From contig DCJC01000054.1 of NCBI GenBank assembly GCA_002317355.1, positions 1 to 64,000 on the forward strand: DNA of 64,000 bases. Direction: 5' to 3'. Shown here in pieces: positions 10,301-18,424 of the stretch. Every line of letters starts with the position of its first letter. Within the stretch, counting starts at the first letter, position 1. Made by a program: the position numbers and the translations under genes. The DNA comes from Prevotellaceae bacterium UBA1710. Its GTDB lineage: Bacteria; Bacteroidota; Bacteroidia; Bacteroidales; Bacteroidaceae. The notes beneath the pieces were generated by a model that saw only the letters and a list, made by a program, of their open reading frames with translations, was not told where the DNA came from and made no database searches.

Positions 10301-10460
10301 CGTCCAGAAGCTGAAGGTTGAGCGTCTGCGTACCTTCATCTCAGCTCAGAACCTTCTTACTATCAAGGCAGGAAAGTTTACAGGTGTTGACCCTGAGAAT
10401 CCAGGTTTCAGCTACCCAATTCCTCTCAACCTCACCTTTGGTGTTAATGTAAGTTTCTAA
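7353..10460 (+). CDS. susC: SusC-like TonB-dependent outer-membrane fructan transporter
   Basis: This 1035-residue outer-membrane receptor has a signal peptide (VQAFAQ), a carboxypeptidase-like beta domain (about 25-100), a TonB box/plug region with LQGRVPGMNI, VRIRGIGTLNNNDPLYIIDGVP and the ASIYGSRAANGVI motif, then a 22-strand barrel ending in aromatic Phe. SusC proteins import oligosaccharides using energy from TonB, with a SusD lid. The partner susD follows 41 bases later. The gene is intact, of normal family length, and shows the higher-GC codon use of this operon. Confidence 0.95.
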   Translation: MKNKILLSLITLLICSVQAFAQTIKVTGNVTSKSDGEALIGATVKEVGTQKATITDFDGNFTLEVNKGAQLVFSYVGFETLTVDAVDGMQVVMSDAAELQELVVTGYQVQRKADLTGAVGVVNVTELQKQNENNPMKALQGRVPGMNISADGSPSGAATVRIRGIGTLNNNDPLYIIDGVPTKAGMHELNGNDIESIQVLKDAASASIYGSRAANGVIIITTKKGKEGRLKVDFDASIAASIYTNKVKTLNAKEWGQAFWQANVNDGRDPNNNLGYRFDWAYDANGNPMLNGIAMNNFLDDGATVHAGDTDWFDEVTRTGVVQNYNVSVSNGSEKGSSFFSMGYYKNLGTIKTSDFDRISARANSDYKLFDGKLTIGENFNINRTSGVDAPGGILENSLEFNPNFPIWAENKEYAQSLGAYSERENPLSLLHNKQDDRYTQWRTFGDVHIGINPFKNFNLRSTFGLDYTQKEQRFFTYPIANGKVTRSENAVESKQEHTTRWMWNAVATYNLEVGKHRGDAMLGMEINRHDYEWMSAKRYDYAILNPDYMWPSAGAGRQEAYGSGEGFSLVSYFGKVNYTYADTYMASVTVRHDGSSRFGKNNRYGTFPSFSLGWRITQEDFMKSTSSWLDDMKIRYSWGQTGNQEISNIARYTLFQSVVTTGLWGSGAAGTAYDITGVNGGYSLNNGYIRQQRGNEDIKWETTAQHNFGIDFAIMRNEIYGSFDWFHKSTKDILLFMNAVGAMGEGASQWINAGEMKNTGMEFTVGYRHKLDNGFSWDISGNIGSYSNEITKLPATVASKGDFGGNGIKSVVGHPMGAQVGYIYDGIFKSQEEVANHATQEGAGVGRIRYKDINHDGKITEDDRDWIYDPTPSFTWGLNIYLQYKDWDLTMFWQGVQGVDVNCFDYKKRTDFWANSDINVPYLNKGHRVLDAWSPSNTGSDIPMLTTADNNKEGALSSYYIENGSYAKLRNIQIGYNAPKAFVQKLKVERLRTFISAQNLLTIKAGKFTGVDPENPGFSYPIPLNLTFGVNVSF

Positions 10461-10501
10461 GCAAAGAGTAAAAAAACTACAGGTATTAACCCCTTAAGAA
10501 A

Positions 10502-12286
10502 ATGAAAACAATGATAAAACTTAAGCAATATATCAAGAGTAAGGTTTCATACTATCTTCCTCTTACAACTATAGCCTTTACTCTTTCAGCAGCAAGCTGT
10601 ACATCCTTCCTTGAGGATCAGGTGCCACAGGGCACTCTTACAGAGGATGAGGTGAAGGATCCAAAGAATATCGACGGTCTTCTCGTTTCAGCCTATGCAG
10701 GTCTTCTCTCTATCGAGGACATGAATGCGTCATTCTCTCTCTGGAACTATGACACACGTTCTGACGATGCATACGTCGGTGGTGCAGAGTTCTCTGACGG
10801 TGAGCCATTCCACAGACTTGAGATGGGCGTGGGTATTCAGTCAACCGACTGGCCATTCGGCTCTATCTGGAGCAGATACTATCAGTACCTCTCCCGTGTA
10901 AATCTCTCTCTCGATGTGCTCGGCAATGCTGATCAGGAGAATAGCGTCATCCAGCAGCGCACTGCAGAGATGAAGTTCCTCAGAGCATACGGTCACTTCC
11001 AGCTGAAGCGTCTGTTCAAGAATATTCCTTTCGTCATCAAGCCAAACATGACTGAGGAAGACTATAACAACCTCAGCAACCGCGAATACAGCAATGATGA
11101 GGGCTGGCAGCTGATTGCCAATGACCTTGAGGATGCATACAAGGTTCTTCCTGCTACTCAGGCAGACAAGGGTCGCCCAACAAAGGCTGCATGTGCCGCT
11201 CTTCTTGCAAAGGTATATCTCTACAAGGCATACCATCAGGATAATGTCAACACAAATGAGATTACTGGCATCAACGAGGATGATCTCAAGAAGGTAGTGA
11301 CCTATACAGAGGCTTCTATCTACACAGCTGGCGGCTATGGTCTTGAGGCTGACCTTCACAACAACTTCCGACCAGAGGAGGCTTACGAGAACGGTAAAGA
11401 GTCACTTTGGGCTATCCAGTACTCAAAGAATGACGGTACAAACTATGGTAACCTCAACTTCTCTAACCGTCTGATCGTGCCTTGTATCCCTAAGGTTCAT
11501 GATTCCGGCTGTGACTTCTACAAGCCATCAAAGAATCTTGTGAATGCTTATCAGACAAATGTGGATGGTCTGCCAATGATGGACACATTCTCAAAGTCAG
11601 ACTATAAGGTTGGCTCAAAGCAGACTGTTGACCCACGTCTCTTCGTTACTGTTGGCGTACCTGGAACACCTTATATGTTCAACCCTAACTACATGATGTC
11701 AGAGACCAACACATGGAGCCGCTCAGGTGGCACATACGGTTACTTCGTCTCTCTCAAGCAGAACGTTGACCCAGCATTGACCGGCACATACCTCTTCCTC
11801 TGTGACTCACAGTGGGCAGCAAGTATGAACCGCGTTGTTCTCCGATATGCTGACGTGCTTCTCATGCGCGCAGAGGCTCTTGCCCAGCTTGGTCAGAATT
11901 CTGAGGCTCTTGCTCTCATCAATCAGGTTCGCAGCCGTGCAAGCAAGATGGCTACATCAAGTATCGTTTCTACATACGCTACACAGTACAACGTACACTA
12001 TGCAGTAGGTCAGTATAAGAACGTTTCTTCAAAGGAAGATATGATGAAGATCGTGAAGTTTGAGCGTCGTCTCGAGCTTGCCATGGAGTCAGAGCGTTTC
12101 TTCGACCTTGTTCGCTGGGGTGATGCCGATGCTGTTATCAATAAGTTCTATACTGATGAAAGCAGTTCAATGATGTTCCTTCAGGGTTCTAAGTTCACCA
12201 AGAACAAGAACGAGTATCTCCCAATTCCTCATGAGCAGATCTCTGCATCAAGCGGCAACTACAAGCAGAACTGCGGTGAGTGGTAA
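10502..12286 (+). CDS. susD: SusD-like fructan-binding lipoprotein
   Basis: The 594-residue protein has a lipoprotein signal (FTLSAASC) and the SusD/RagB fold: N-terminal FLEDQVPQGTLTEDE, TPR-like helices, and the C-terminal RYADVLLMRAEALAQLGQ and FERRLELAMESERFFDLVRWGDA motifs. It sits on the cell surface as the lid of the SusC transporter. ATG 10502 or the internal ATG at 10511 both leave a usable signal peptide. Confidence 0.95.
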   Translation: MKTMIKLKQYIKSKVSYYLPLTTIAFTLSAASCTSFLEDQVPQGTLTEDEVKDPKNIDGLLVSAYAGLLSIEDMNASFSLWNYDTRSDDAYVGGAEFSDGEPFHRLEMGVGIQSTDWPFGSIWSRYYQYLSRVNLSLDVLGNADQENSVIQQRTAEMKFLRAYGHFQLKRLFKNIPFVIKPNMTEEDYNNLSNREYSNDEGWQLIANDLEDAYKVLPATQADKGRPTKAACAALLAKVYLYKAYHQDNVNTNEITGINEDDLKKVVTYTEASIYTAGGYGLEADLHNNFRPEEAYENGKESLWAIQYSKNDGTNYGNLNFSNRLIVPCIPKVHDSGCDFYKPSKNLVNAYQTNVDGLPMMDTFSKSDYKVGSKQTVDPRLFVTVGVPGTPYMFNPNYMMSETNTWSRSGGTYGYFVSLKQNVDPALTGTYLFLCDSQWAASMNRVVLRYADVLLMRAEALAQLGQNSEALALINQVRSRASKMATSSIVSTYATQYNVHYAVGQYKNVSSKEDMMKIVKFERRLELAMESERFFDLVRWGDADAVINKFYTDESSSMMFLQGSKFTKNKNEYLPIPHEQISASSGNYKQNCGEW

Positions 12287-12388
12287 GGTATGGATGAGTA
12301 ATTAAATGATTAAATACTTAAATACTGGAAATACAGAAATTCTTGAAATACTGGATTTCCACACTCTAAAACCTCAAAAACAAACAGT

Positions 12389-13810
12389 ATGATTACTTTT
12401 AGCAATATATACAAGAAGGTGGCGGGTTCTGCTACACTGCTTCTCGCACTTTCACTATTCACATTCTCAAGCTGTACTGAAGACAACACAGGCAGCATGG
12501 ATGTGAGCGGAAACTGTCTCGTCAAGGAGTTGGTGCTCAATGATAACATGAACGCCAAGATAGATATCACTAAGCGTCTCATCAAGGTAAAGGTTCCTGC
12601 TGACTTCACCTCAAAGAATGATATGGTAGTGTCAAAGCTCACCCTTTCTGATGGTGCGATGGCTAATATGAAGGCTGGCGATCATGTCAACCTCGTTGCC
12701 GACAAGAACCTTAAGGTTACCAACGGCGACCTCGTCATGGACTGGCAGGTCAGCGTTCGTAATGACGAGGCTATAATGAGTCTCTTCACACTCGAAGGCG
12801 TCAAGGGTGCTATCAATCAGTCAGACAACACCATCACGGTGTCTATCCCTGCCAACGCTGGCATAGACCTCTCTAACGCAACCTTCAACGTTACCTGCAG
12901 CGAAGATGCTGTATGCAGTCCTGCAAGCGGTACAAAGGGCGACTTCACAAAGCCTTTCGTCATCACTCTCAAGGATAATACTGCTGAGAACACATACACG
13001 GTCAACGTGACTGTTGTCTCTGACCCTGTGGCTCTCTTCGTAGGTGATGCTGACAACATGGAGGAACTCAACGACGAGGAGAAGGCAGCTGCCAAGTGGC
13101 TCACTGGCAATATCGCCGGCTCTGCATACGCTTCATGGGCTGACGTAGCAAGCGGTAATGTATCTCTTGCAAAGTGTAAGCTTATCTTCTGGCATCGTCA
13201 TACCTCTGTCTATGGCAATTACATCGGCTTCGAGGGTGCTGAACAGAACGCTATGACAGCGCTTCCTAAGATGCGCGAGTTCTGGAAGAACGGTGGTGCA
13301 TTCGTACTCGGACGCGCAGCTGTCAACTATGCTGTGGCTCTTGGTGCAATGCCAAGTGATGCATGCCCTAACAACTGCTGGGGCGGCGGTGGTGGCGAAG
13401 GTGCCGACAAGATGGGCGATGACCCATGGCACTTCTACCCATTCGATGCAAGTCATCCTCTGTGGAAGGGTCTGACCACCGGCCCTGATCCAAATGCCAT
13501 CTACACCGTAGACAATGGCTACACCATCTGTAACTCTACAGCGCAGTATCACTACGACTGGGATCCTTACGGCGGTGATCTCTCTAAGCTTGAGGCTAAG
13601 ATGAACGGACGTGCTCTTGGTGGAAACTCTGGCGGTTGCGAGGTTTCTTCATGGGAGTTGAAGAATGCTGCCGGTGAATATGGCAAGGGTGGTATCATCT
13701 GCCTCGGCTCAGGTCTCTTCGACTGGAACTCACCTTCTCAGTACACTTCTAAGTTGCATGACAATATGGGCAAGATCATTCTCAATGCCTATGATTATCT
13801 TACAAAGTAA
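12389..13810 (+). CDS. surface glycan-binding lipoprotein (DUF4960-like)
   Basis: The 473-residue lipoprotein (lipobox TFSSC) sits where SusE/SusF-type surface glycan-binding proteins are encoded. Two Ig-like beta domains cover about 25-205. The C-terminal half (ALFVGDADNMEELNDEEKAAAKWL, then a Gly/Trp-rich NNCWGGGGGEGADKMGDDPWHFYPFDASHPLW) resembles the DUF4960 family of fructan PULs; I recall a similar protein, BT1761, in the Bacteroides thetaiotaomicron levan locus. It probably holds fructan at the surface for the adjacent endo-enzyme. A 102-base gap separates it from susD, and only 9 bases separate it from the next gene. Confidence 0.75.
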   Translation: MITFSNIYKKVAGSATLLLALSLFTFSSCTEDNTGSMDVSGNCLVKELVLNDNMNAKIDITKRLIKVKVPADFTSKNDMVVSKLTLSDGAMANMKAGDHVNLVADKNLKVTNGDLVMDWQVSVRNDEAIMSLFTLEGVKGAINQSDNTITVSIPANAGIDLSNATFNVTCSEDAVCSPASGTKGDFTKPFVITLKDNTAENTYTVNVTVVSDPVALFVGDADNMEELNDEEKAAAKWLTGNIAGSAYASWADVASGNVSLAKCKLIFWHRHTSVYGNYIGFEGAEQNAMTALPKMREFWKNGGAFVLGRAAVNYAVALGAMPSDACPNNCWGGGGGEGADKMGDDPWHFYPFDASHPLWKGLTTGPDPNAIYTVDNGYTICNSTAQYHYDWDPYGGDLSKLEAKMNGRALGGNSGGCEVSSWELKNAAGEYGKGGIICLGSGLFDWNSPSQYTSKLHDNMGKIILNAYDYLTK

Positions 13811-13819
13811 CATCTAAAA

Positions 13820-15400
13820 ATGAATAGTATGAAATCAATGATATTTTCTGCTCTTATGCTGTCAGCCTTCGCGCTGACAGCATGTAGCGACGACAATTTC
13901 GCTGGTGACCCTTCAAAGGACTGGGCTGGCACTACTACCGCCTTTGCTTCTACTGACGAGGCAGGTTTCTCTACCTACTTCACTCCTGCCATCGGACGTG
14001 TTGGTGACCCAATGCCTTTCTATGATCAGAAGGCTGGTAACTTCAAGATTATGTATCTCCAGGAGTATGATAACAACAGCAGCTACCGCTTCCACCCTAT
14101 CTGGGCTGTGGAGACAAGCGACGGCGCCAACTATAAGTCACTCGGCGAGTGGGTTTCAACAGGCGCATTTGACAACGAGCAGGATGCTGCTCTCGGCACC
14201 GGCTGTTGCTTCTACAATGAGAAAGATCAGTTGTACTATATCTACTACACCGGCCATAACGGCTCTCTCGCTATTAAGGAGGCTGTGATGCGTGCCACCT
14301 CTCCTGACCTCAAGACATGGACAAAGGACAACAGCTGGACTCTCTACGGAAAGGACAGCAACCTCTCAGGCGATGATTTCCGTGACCCACAGATCTTCAA
14401 GGAGGGCAACAAGTATCACATGGTTATTGCCACAAAGCCTGCAACGGGTGGTGACCCTTGCTTCGCTGACTATACTTCCGACGATATGAAGAACTGGAAG
14501 TTTGATGGTACTTTCAAGATGATCTGGGACAGATTCCTTGAGTGCCCTGATATCTTCCAGATGGGCAATTACTGGTATCTCGTATATAGCGAGAGCACAA
14601 GAACAAGCTGGAGCCGCAAGGTGAAGTATATGGTTGCTGACTCTTGGGAGAACCTCAAGAAGTGCTTCAACGATGGTCCAAAGTGGCCTGATGTACGCGA
14701 GGGCGTTCTCGACACACGCGCATTCTACGCTGGTAAGACTGCCTCTAACGGTACTGACCGCTACATCTGGGGCTGGTGTCCTTTCCGCGTTGGTGCTGAC
14801 AACTACGCCAAGAACGTGAACGTAGGTGCTGGTGACGGCAACGAGCCTGCATGGTCAGGTGCATTGGTATGCCACAAGCTTCAGCAGAATCAGGATGGTA
14901 CACTCACATGCGTAGCAGTACCTGCGATGGCTGCAAAGTATTCTCAGAAGAAGGAGGTTAAGGTGATGGAGCAGACCAAGGACTATACTCTCTATAGCCG
15001 TCTTGGCAAGCACAACCATATCTCATTCACCGTGAAGACAGCAGGCAATGATGATAAGTTCGGCGTATCTTTCGTTCGCAGCACAGACAATGAGAAGCGC
15101 TACACCCTCAAGTTCAACAACCCTCACTGGGAAGCAGACAAGAAGGATCTTCGCAGAATCGAGTTTGAGGAAGAAGGTGGCATGGGCTTCATCGACGCTG
15201 CTGATGGCTACTTCGTTCCACGTCCTGCAGACAACACCTACAAGATTGATATTTACACAGACAACAGCGTGCTGGTAATGTATGTAAACAATAACACATG
15301 CTACACAGGTCGCATCTACGGAATTGAGAAAAACTGCTGGAGCATCAACAGCTATGGCGGCAGCATCACCGTTTCCGACCTGATGATCAGTGAGTATTAA
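13820..15400 (+). CDS. surface lipoprotein GH32, probable endo-levanase
   Basis: The 526-residue protein has a lipoprotein signal (AFALTAC), so it is likely surface-exposed. It is a divergent GH32: the nucleophile block reads GRVGDPMPFYD (Asp near 62) instead of WMNDPNG, while FRDPQIF (near 188) and LECPDIF (Glu near 241) are conserved. A C-terminal beta domain (about 385-526) follows. The altered nucleophile loop, lipid anchor and position after a surface-binding lipoprotein match the endo-acting levanase BT1760 of B. thetaiotaomicron. It would cut long fructan to oligosaccharides for SusCD. Endo action on levan is inference. Confidence 0.8.
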   Translation: MNSMKSMIFSALMLSAFALTACSDDNFAGDPSKDWAGTTTAFASTDEAGFSTYFTPAIGRVGDPMPFYDQKAGNFKIMYLQEYDNNSSYRFHPIWAVETSDGANYKSLGEWVSTGAFDNEQDAALGTGCCFYNEKDQLYYIYYTGHNGSLAIKEAVMRATSPDLKTWTKDNSWTLYGKDSNLSGDDFRDPQIFKEGNKYHMVIATKPATGGDPCFADYTSDDMKNWKFDGTFKMIWDRFLECPDIFQMGNYWYLVYSESTRTSWSRKVKYMVADSWENLKKCFNDGPKWPDVREGVLDTRAFYAGKTASNGTDRYIWGWCPFRVGADNYAKNVNVGAGDGNEPAWSGALVCHKLQQNQDGTLTCVAVPAMAAKYSQKKEVKVMEQTKDYTLYSRLGKHNHISFTVKTAGNDDKFGVSFVRSTDNEKRYTLKFNNPHWEADKKDLRRIEFEEEGGMGFIDAADGYFVPRPADNTYKIDIYTDNSVLVMYVNNNTCYTGRIYGIEKNCWSINSYGGSITVSDLMISEY

Positions 15401-15410
15401 TTCGCTTTAG

Positions 15411-15479
15411 GTTTCCCACCCTTACCTCATAGGGCGTTCCTGACAAATAACGCTCAGCCCTATTTCCTGGGTGGGGAAC
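15411..15479 (+). other. nested hairpin between GH32 and permease genes
   Basis: GTTTCCCACCC (15411-15421) pairs with GGGTGGGGAAC (15469-15479), enclosing a second stem ATAGGGC/GCCCTAT (15429-15463). No T-run follows. It could stabilise the upstream mRNA or reduce expression of the two inner genes. Confidence 0.6.
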
Positions 15480-15518
15480 TTAATAGAACAATTCCTAATT
15501 CCTTAAAACCTAAAAGAT

Positions 15519-16685
15519 ATGAAACAGACTAAAAATCTTGCAATTGTATCTGTTATGCTATGCTTCTTTGCCATGGGCTTCGTTGACCTCGTGGGCATAG
15601 CAAGCAACTATGTGAAGGAAGATCTCGGACTTACTGACTCCGTTGCAAATATCTTTCCATCTCTCGTATTCTTCTGGTTTCTCCTCTTCTCCGTACCTAC
15701 TGGTATGCTCATGAACAAAATAGGAAGAAAGAACACCGTGCTACTGTCACTCATCGTGACCGTGGTGTCTCTCCTCCTTCCTGTCTTCGGAGAATCATTC
15801 TATCTCATGCTCGTGTCATTCTCACTACTCGGCATAGGTAACGCATTGATGCAGACATCACTCAATCCGCTGGTGACATCGGTCATCAAGGGCAATACAG
15901 CCTCTACTCTCACCTTCGGACAGTTCGTCAAGGCTATCGCATCATTCCTCGCACCTTATCTTGCCATGTGGGGTGCTATGGCGGTAATACCAGAGTTCGG
16001 ACTCAACTGGCGTGTACTTTTTGTCATCTATTTCATCGTAGGCACACTGGCTACACTCCTTCTCTTCGTCACACCTATCGAGGAGGCTCCGCTTCAGGCA
16101 TCAGGTGATACTACCGTAGCACAGCAGTTTGCTGAGTGCTTCAAGCTTCTTGGCAAGCCTATCGTTCTCCTTTCGTTCCTTGGCATCGTGTGCCATGTGG
16201 GTATCGACGTAGGTACCAACACCACAGCGCCAAAGATTCTCATGGAGCGTATTGGACTGAGTCTTAACGATGCAGCCTTCGCCACATCACTGTATTTCAT
16301 CTTCCGTACCATAGGATGCTTCACAGGTTCGTTCTTCCTTCGCGTGCTGAAGACCCGCACCTTCTTCATCATCTCCGTCATCTGCATGGCTCTCTCAATG
16401 GCATGTATGTTCGTGGGAGCAGACAAAATGGTGCTCTATGCAGGTATCGCACTTGTAGGTTACGGCAACTCAAATATCTTCTCTATGTGTTTTGCCAATG
16501 CTCTCAACGCAGAGCCTGAGAAGCAAAACGAGGTGAGCGGTCTCATGATCATGGGTCTTTTCGGCGGAACACTCTTCCCACTCGCCATGGGTGTGGCTTC
16601 AGATGCTATGGGCCAGGCAGGCGCAGTACTCTGTATGGCAGTCGGCGTAGCTTATCTCTTCACTTATATCAATAAGGTAAAATAA
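15519..16685 (+). CDS. inner-membrane MFS sugar permease (FucP-like, probable fructose importer)
   Basis: The 388-residue protein has about 12 membrane helices and MFS features: an early GFVDLVGIASNYVKEDLGL segment, the loop GMLMNKIGRKNTV between helices 2 and 3, and GNALMQTSLNPLV, which resembles the FucP/GluP sugar:H+ symporter family. Position between a GH32 and a fructokinase indicates fructose uptake across the inner membrane. It follows a hairpin-containing 118-base gap. Confidence 0.85.
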   Translation: MKQTKNLAIVSVMLCFFAMGFVDLVGIASNYVKEDLGLTDSVANIFPSLVFFWFLLFSVPTGMLMNKIGRKNTVLLSLIVTVVSLLLPVFGESFYLMLVSFSLLGIGNALMQTSLNPLVTSVIKGNTASTLTFGQFVKAIASFLAPYLAMWGAMAVIPEFGLNWRVLFVIYFIVGTLATLLLFVTPIEEAPLQASGDTTVAQQFAECFKLLGKPIVLLSFLGIVCHVGIDVGTNTTAPKILMERIGLSLNDAAFATSLYFIFRTIGCFTGSFFLRVLKTRTFFIISVICMALSMACMFVGADKMVLYAGIALVGYGNSNIFSMCFANALNAEPEKQNEVSGLMIMGLFGGTLFPLAMGVASDAMGQAGAVLCMAVGVAYLFTYINKVK

Positions 16686-16745
16686 ACGAATCATCGATTT
16701 ATCGAAACTTCGAAATCTCGAAAAAAAACTCAAAAAAACCTCAAT

Positions 16746-17657
16746 ATGGAAAATTATATAGTAGGACTTGGTGAGATACTCTTCGATTGTCTCCCAGACG
16801 GAAAGAAACTCGGTGGCGCTCCAGCCAATTTCGCATATCATGCAAGTCAGTTTGGTCTCAACGGCATCGCCGTCTCAGCTATTGGTAATGATGACAATGG
16901 TCGTGAGATAGTAGAAATCCTCAAGGTACAGGGCGCTAAGAGCCATCTTGAGACAGTGGAACAGCCAACAGGCACAGTGCAGGTAACACTCTCAGGCAAT
17001 GGTATCCCTCAGTATGACATCTGCCTCGGTGTGGCATACGACAACATCCCATGGACACCTGCCATCGAGGAGATAGCAAAGAATGCGCGTGCCGTATGCT
17101 TCGGCTCTCTTGCGCAGCGTACTGCGGTGACACGCAGCACCGTACAGAAGTTCCTCGACACCATGCCACAGCTCGGCACTCTCAAGGTGTTCGACATCAA
17201 CCTTCGTCAGCAGTGGTATTCCAAGGAAGTCATCGAGGAGAACCTCAATCGCTGTAACGTACTTAAGTTGAATGATGAGGAGATAAGCATCGTAGCCGAC
17301 CTTCTTGACCTCGGTGCCGTACCAACCCCAACCGACGATGAGCCACTCCAGCTCGTTGACTTCGAGGATCAGTGTCGTGACATCATGCGTATCTACGACC
17401 TTCAGATGATCATCCTCACCTGTGGCACAAACGGCTCTTATGTCTTCCATGCAGAAGGTGTGTCATTCCAGCCAACTCCAAAGGTGAAGGTTGCCGACAC
17501 TGTAGGCGCAGGTGACTCATTCACCGGTTCTTTCGTTGCCTGCATCCTCAAGGGCAAGCCAATTGCTGAGGCACACAAAACAGCCGTACAGGTTTCAGCC
17601 TTTGTCTGCTCACAGAATGGCGCAATGCCAGAGATACCGGAGGAGTTGACGAAGTAA
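16746..17657 (+). CDS. fructokinase, PfkB (ribokinase) family
   Basis: The 303-residue kinase begins with GLGEILFDCLPDGKKLGGAPANFAYH, the PfkB signature with the di-Gly sugar site, and ends with the catalytic VADTVGAGDSFTGSFV containing the GAGD anion hole and base Asp. It phosphorylates cytoplasmic fructose, closing the pathway. It is the last gene of the operon, 60 bases after the permease, and is followed by a GC-rich palindromic repeat and a terminator. Confidence 0.9.
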   Translation: MENYIVGLGEILFDCLPDGKKLGGAPANFAYHASQFGLNGIAVSAIGNDDNGREIVEILKVQGAKSHLETVEQPTGTVQVTLSGNGIPQYDICLGVAYDNIPWTPAIEEIAKNARAVCFGSLAQRTAVTRSTVQKFLDTMPQLGTLKVFDINLRQQWYSKEVIEENLNRCNVLKLNDEEISIVADLLDLGAVPTPTDDEPLQLVDFEDQCRDIMRIYDLQMIILTCGTNGSYVFHAEGVSFQPTPKVKVADTVGAGDSFTGSFVACILKGKPIAEAHKTAVQVSAFVCSQNGAMPEIPEELTK

Positions 17658-17660
17658 AGA

Positions 17661-17702
17661 AGCCTCTCCCCCCGCCCTCCCCCCGTAGGGAGGGGGCTAC
17701 CC
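17661..17702 (+). repeat. GC-rich palindromic repeat, copy 1
   Basis: CCCTCCCCCCGTAGGGAGGG-type palindrome three bases after the fructokinase stop. It is an intergenic member of the CCCTCCC/GGGAGGG repeat family found repeatedly in this window. Confidence 0.6.
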
Positions 17703-17816
17703 CCTCAAGGAAGTCCGATGTTCACTCTGGAAAGCATCCCTAAGGGTTGAGCGGATAATATCGGAGTATGTGTCAGGAGTAGCTGCACTCTTCTAATCAT
17801 TGGGGAATATACAAAG

Positions 17817-17849
17817 CCCTCTCGCGAAATTGATCGTGAGAGGGTTTTT
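17817..17849 (+). terminator. terminator of the fructan operon
   Basis: CCCTCTC at 17817-17823 pairs with GAGAGGG at 17838-17844, followed by five T residues. Confidence 0.75.
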
Positions 17850-18058
17850 AGTGATGGTGAAATAATAACTTCGGACGATTTTGTTCAGATTGTTGAGAAT
17901 TTTTGCGTTGAGACGTAGTCGAAGGTTGATAACCTTCGAGTATGTGTAAGTGTAGTGGGCTACATGACTGAGGAACAACACAAAAATAGCCAACAAGATG
18001 AATAAAAGCGGCTCAAAGAAAAACAAAAAACGTAGGAAGTTATTATTTTACCATCACT
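17850..18058. mobile_element. MITE-like fold-back element
   Basis: Terminal inverted repeats of 23 bp (17850-17872 beginning AGTGATGGT; 18036-18058 ending ACCATCACT) match with one mismatch. Weaker inverted similarity continues inward for tens of bases. TTA lies directly outside both GTGATGG/CCATCAC ends, a possible 3-bp target duplication. A perfect 9-bp hairpin (TCGAAGGTT/AACCTTCGA) lies at 17919-17939. No transposase gene is present, so it would be non-autonomous. Confidence 0.6.
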
Positions 18059-18083
18059 TAATTCGACAAATACAGCAGAATAT

Positions 18084-18148
18084 TTTAACCCAACTTTTCC
18101 CATTTGAACTTTTTTCAAAAAAGTTCAAATGGGAAAAGTTGGGTTAAA
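18084..18148. repeat. perfect 65-bp palindrome (32-bp arms, 1-base centre)
   Basis: The arms 18084-18115 and 18117-18148 are exact reverse complements around C18116. It lies 57 bases beyond the likely true end of the minus-strand operon (18206) and could act as a terminator hairpin. Perfect palindromes this long with almost no loop are normally unstable in bacteria, so it may be recent, functional, or an assembly fold-back. Confidence 0.85.
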
Positions 18149-18205
18149 TCATGGTCTTTCGCGAATAGAAAACCAATAGTATTGTATATGTTTTGGCTTG
18201 ACAAT

Positions 18206-18424
18206 TTACAGGTTCTCAGAATCGACGAAAGAACGATTAAGAGGGATAGACCATTCTTCACCTTTCTGTCCAGATATATAGTAATGTTGGGCAAGGTCTT
18301 CTGAAATAGCAGCCTTGAATGTGTTTCGTATTCTGCTTAATTTCTCGTGGACAGAATTGTCTAAAGGATCCACTAAAGAATCTATTGTTGTTGTTCGTTT
18401 TGCTTTTGCGTAGTGTGAGATTTT
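18206..18424 (-). pseudogene. displaced C-terminal segment of the membrane-protein gene (frameshifted)
   Basis: One frame away from the gene at 18382-19425, a reading frame continues from the TTTT at 18421-18424 to a stop at 18206-18208. It encodes ISHYAKAKRTTTIDSLVD followed by PLDNSVHEKLSRIRNTFK and ISEDLAQHYYISGQKGEEW. This fits smoothly onto the upstream protein at SLYTK, whereas the annotated frame ends in a low-complexity QKQNEQQQ tail. One extra A in the run would restore a protein of about 406 residues. Confidence 0.7.

Noticed and set aside
17700..17816. Possible tRNA or riboswitch after the fructokinase gene
   Set aside because: No cloverleaf or T-loop motif (GGTTCGA-type) could be fitted; only the repeat and terminator are clear.
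18104..18304. Plus-strand open frame starting in the palindrome
   Set aside because: It begins inside the inverted repeat and lies opposite the C-terminal segment of the frameshifted minus-strand gene, which is the more protein-like reading.
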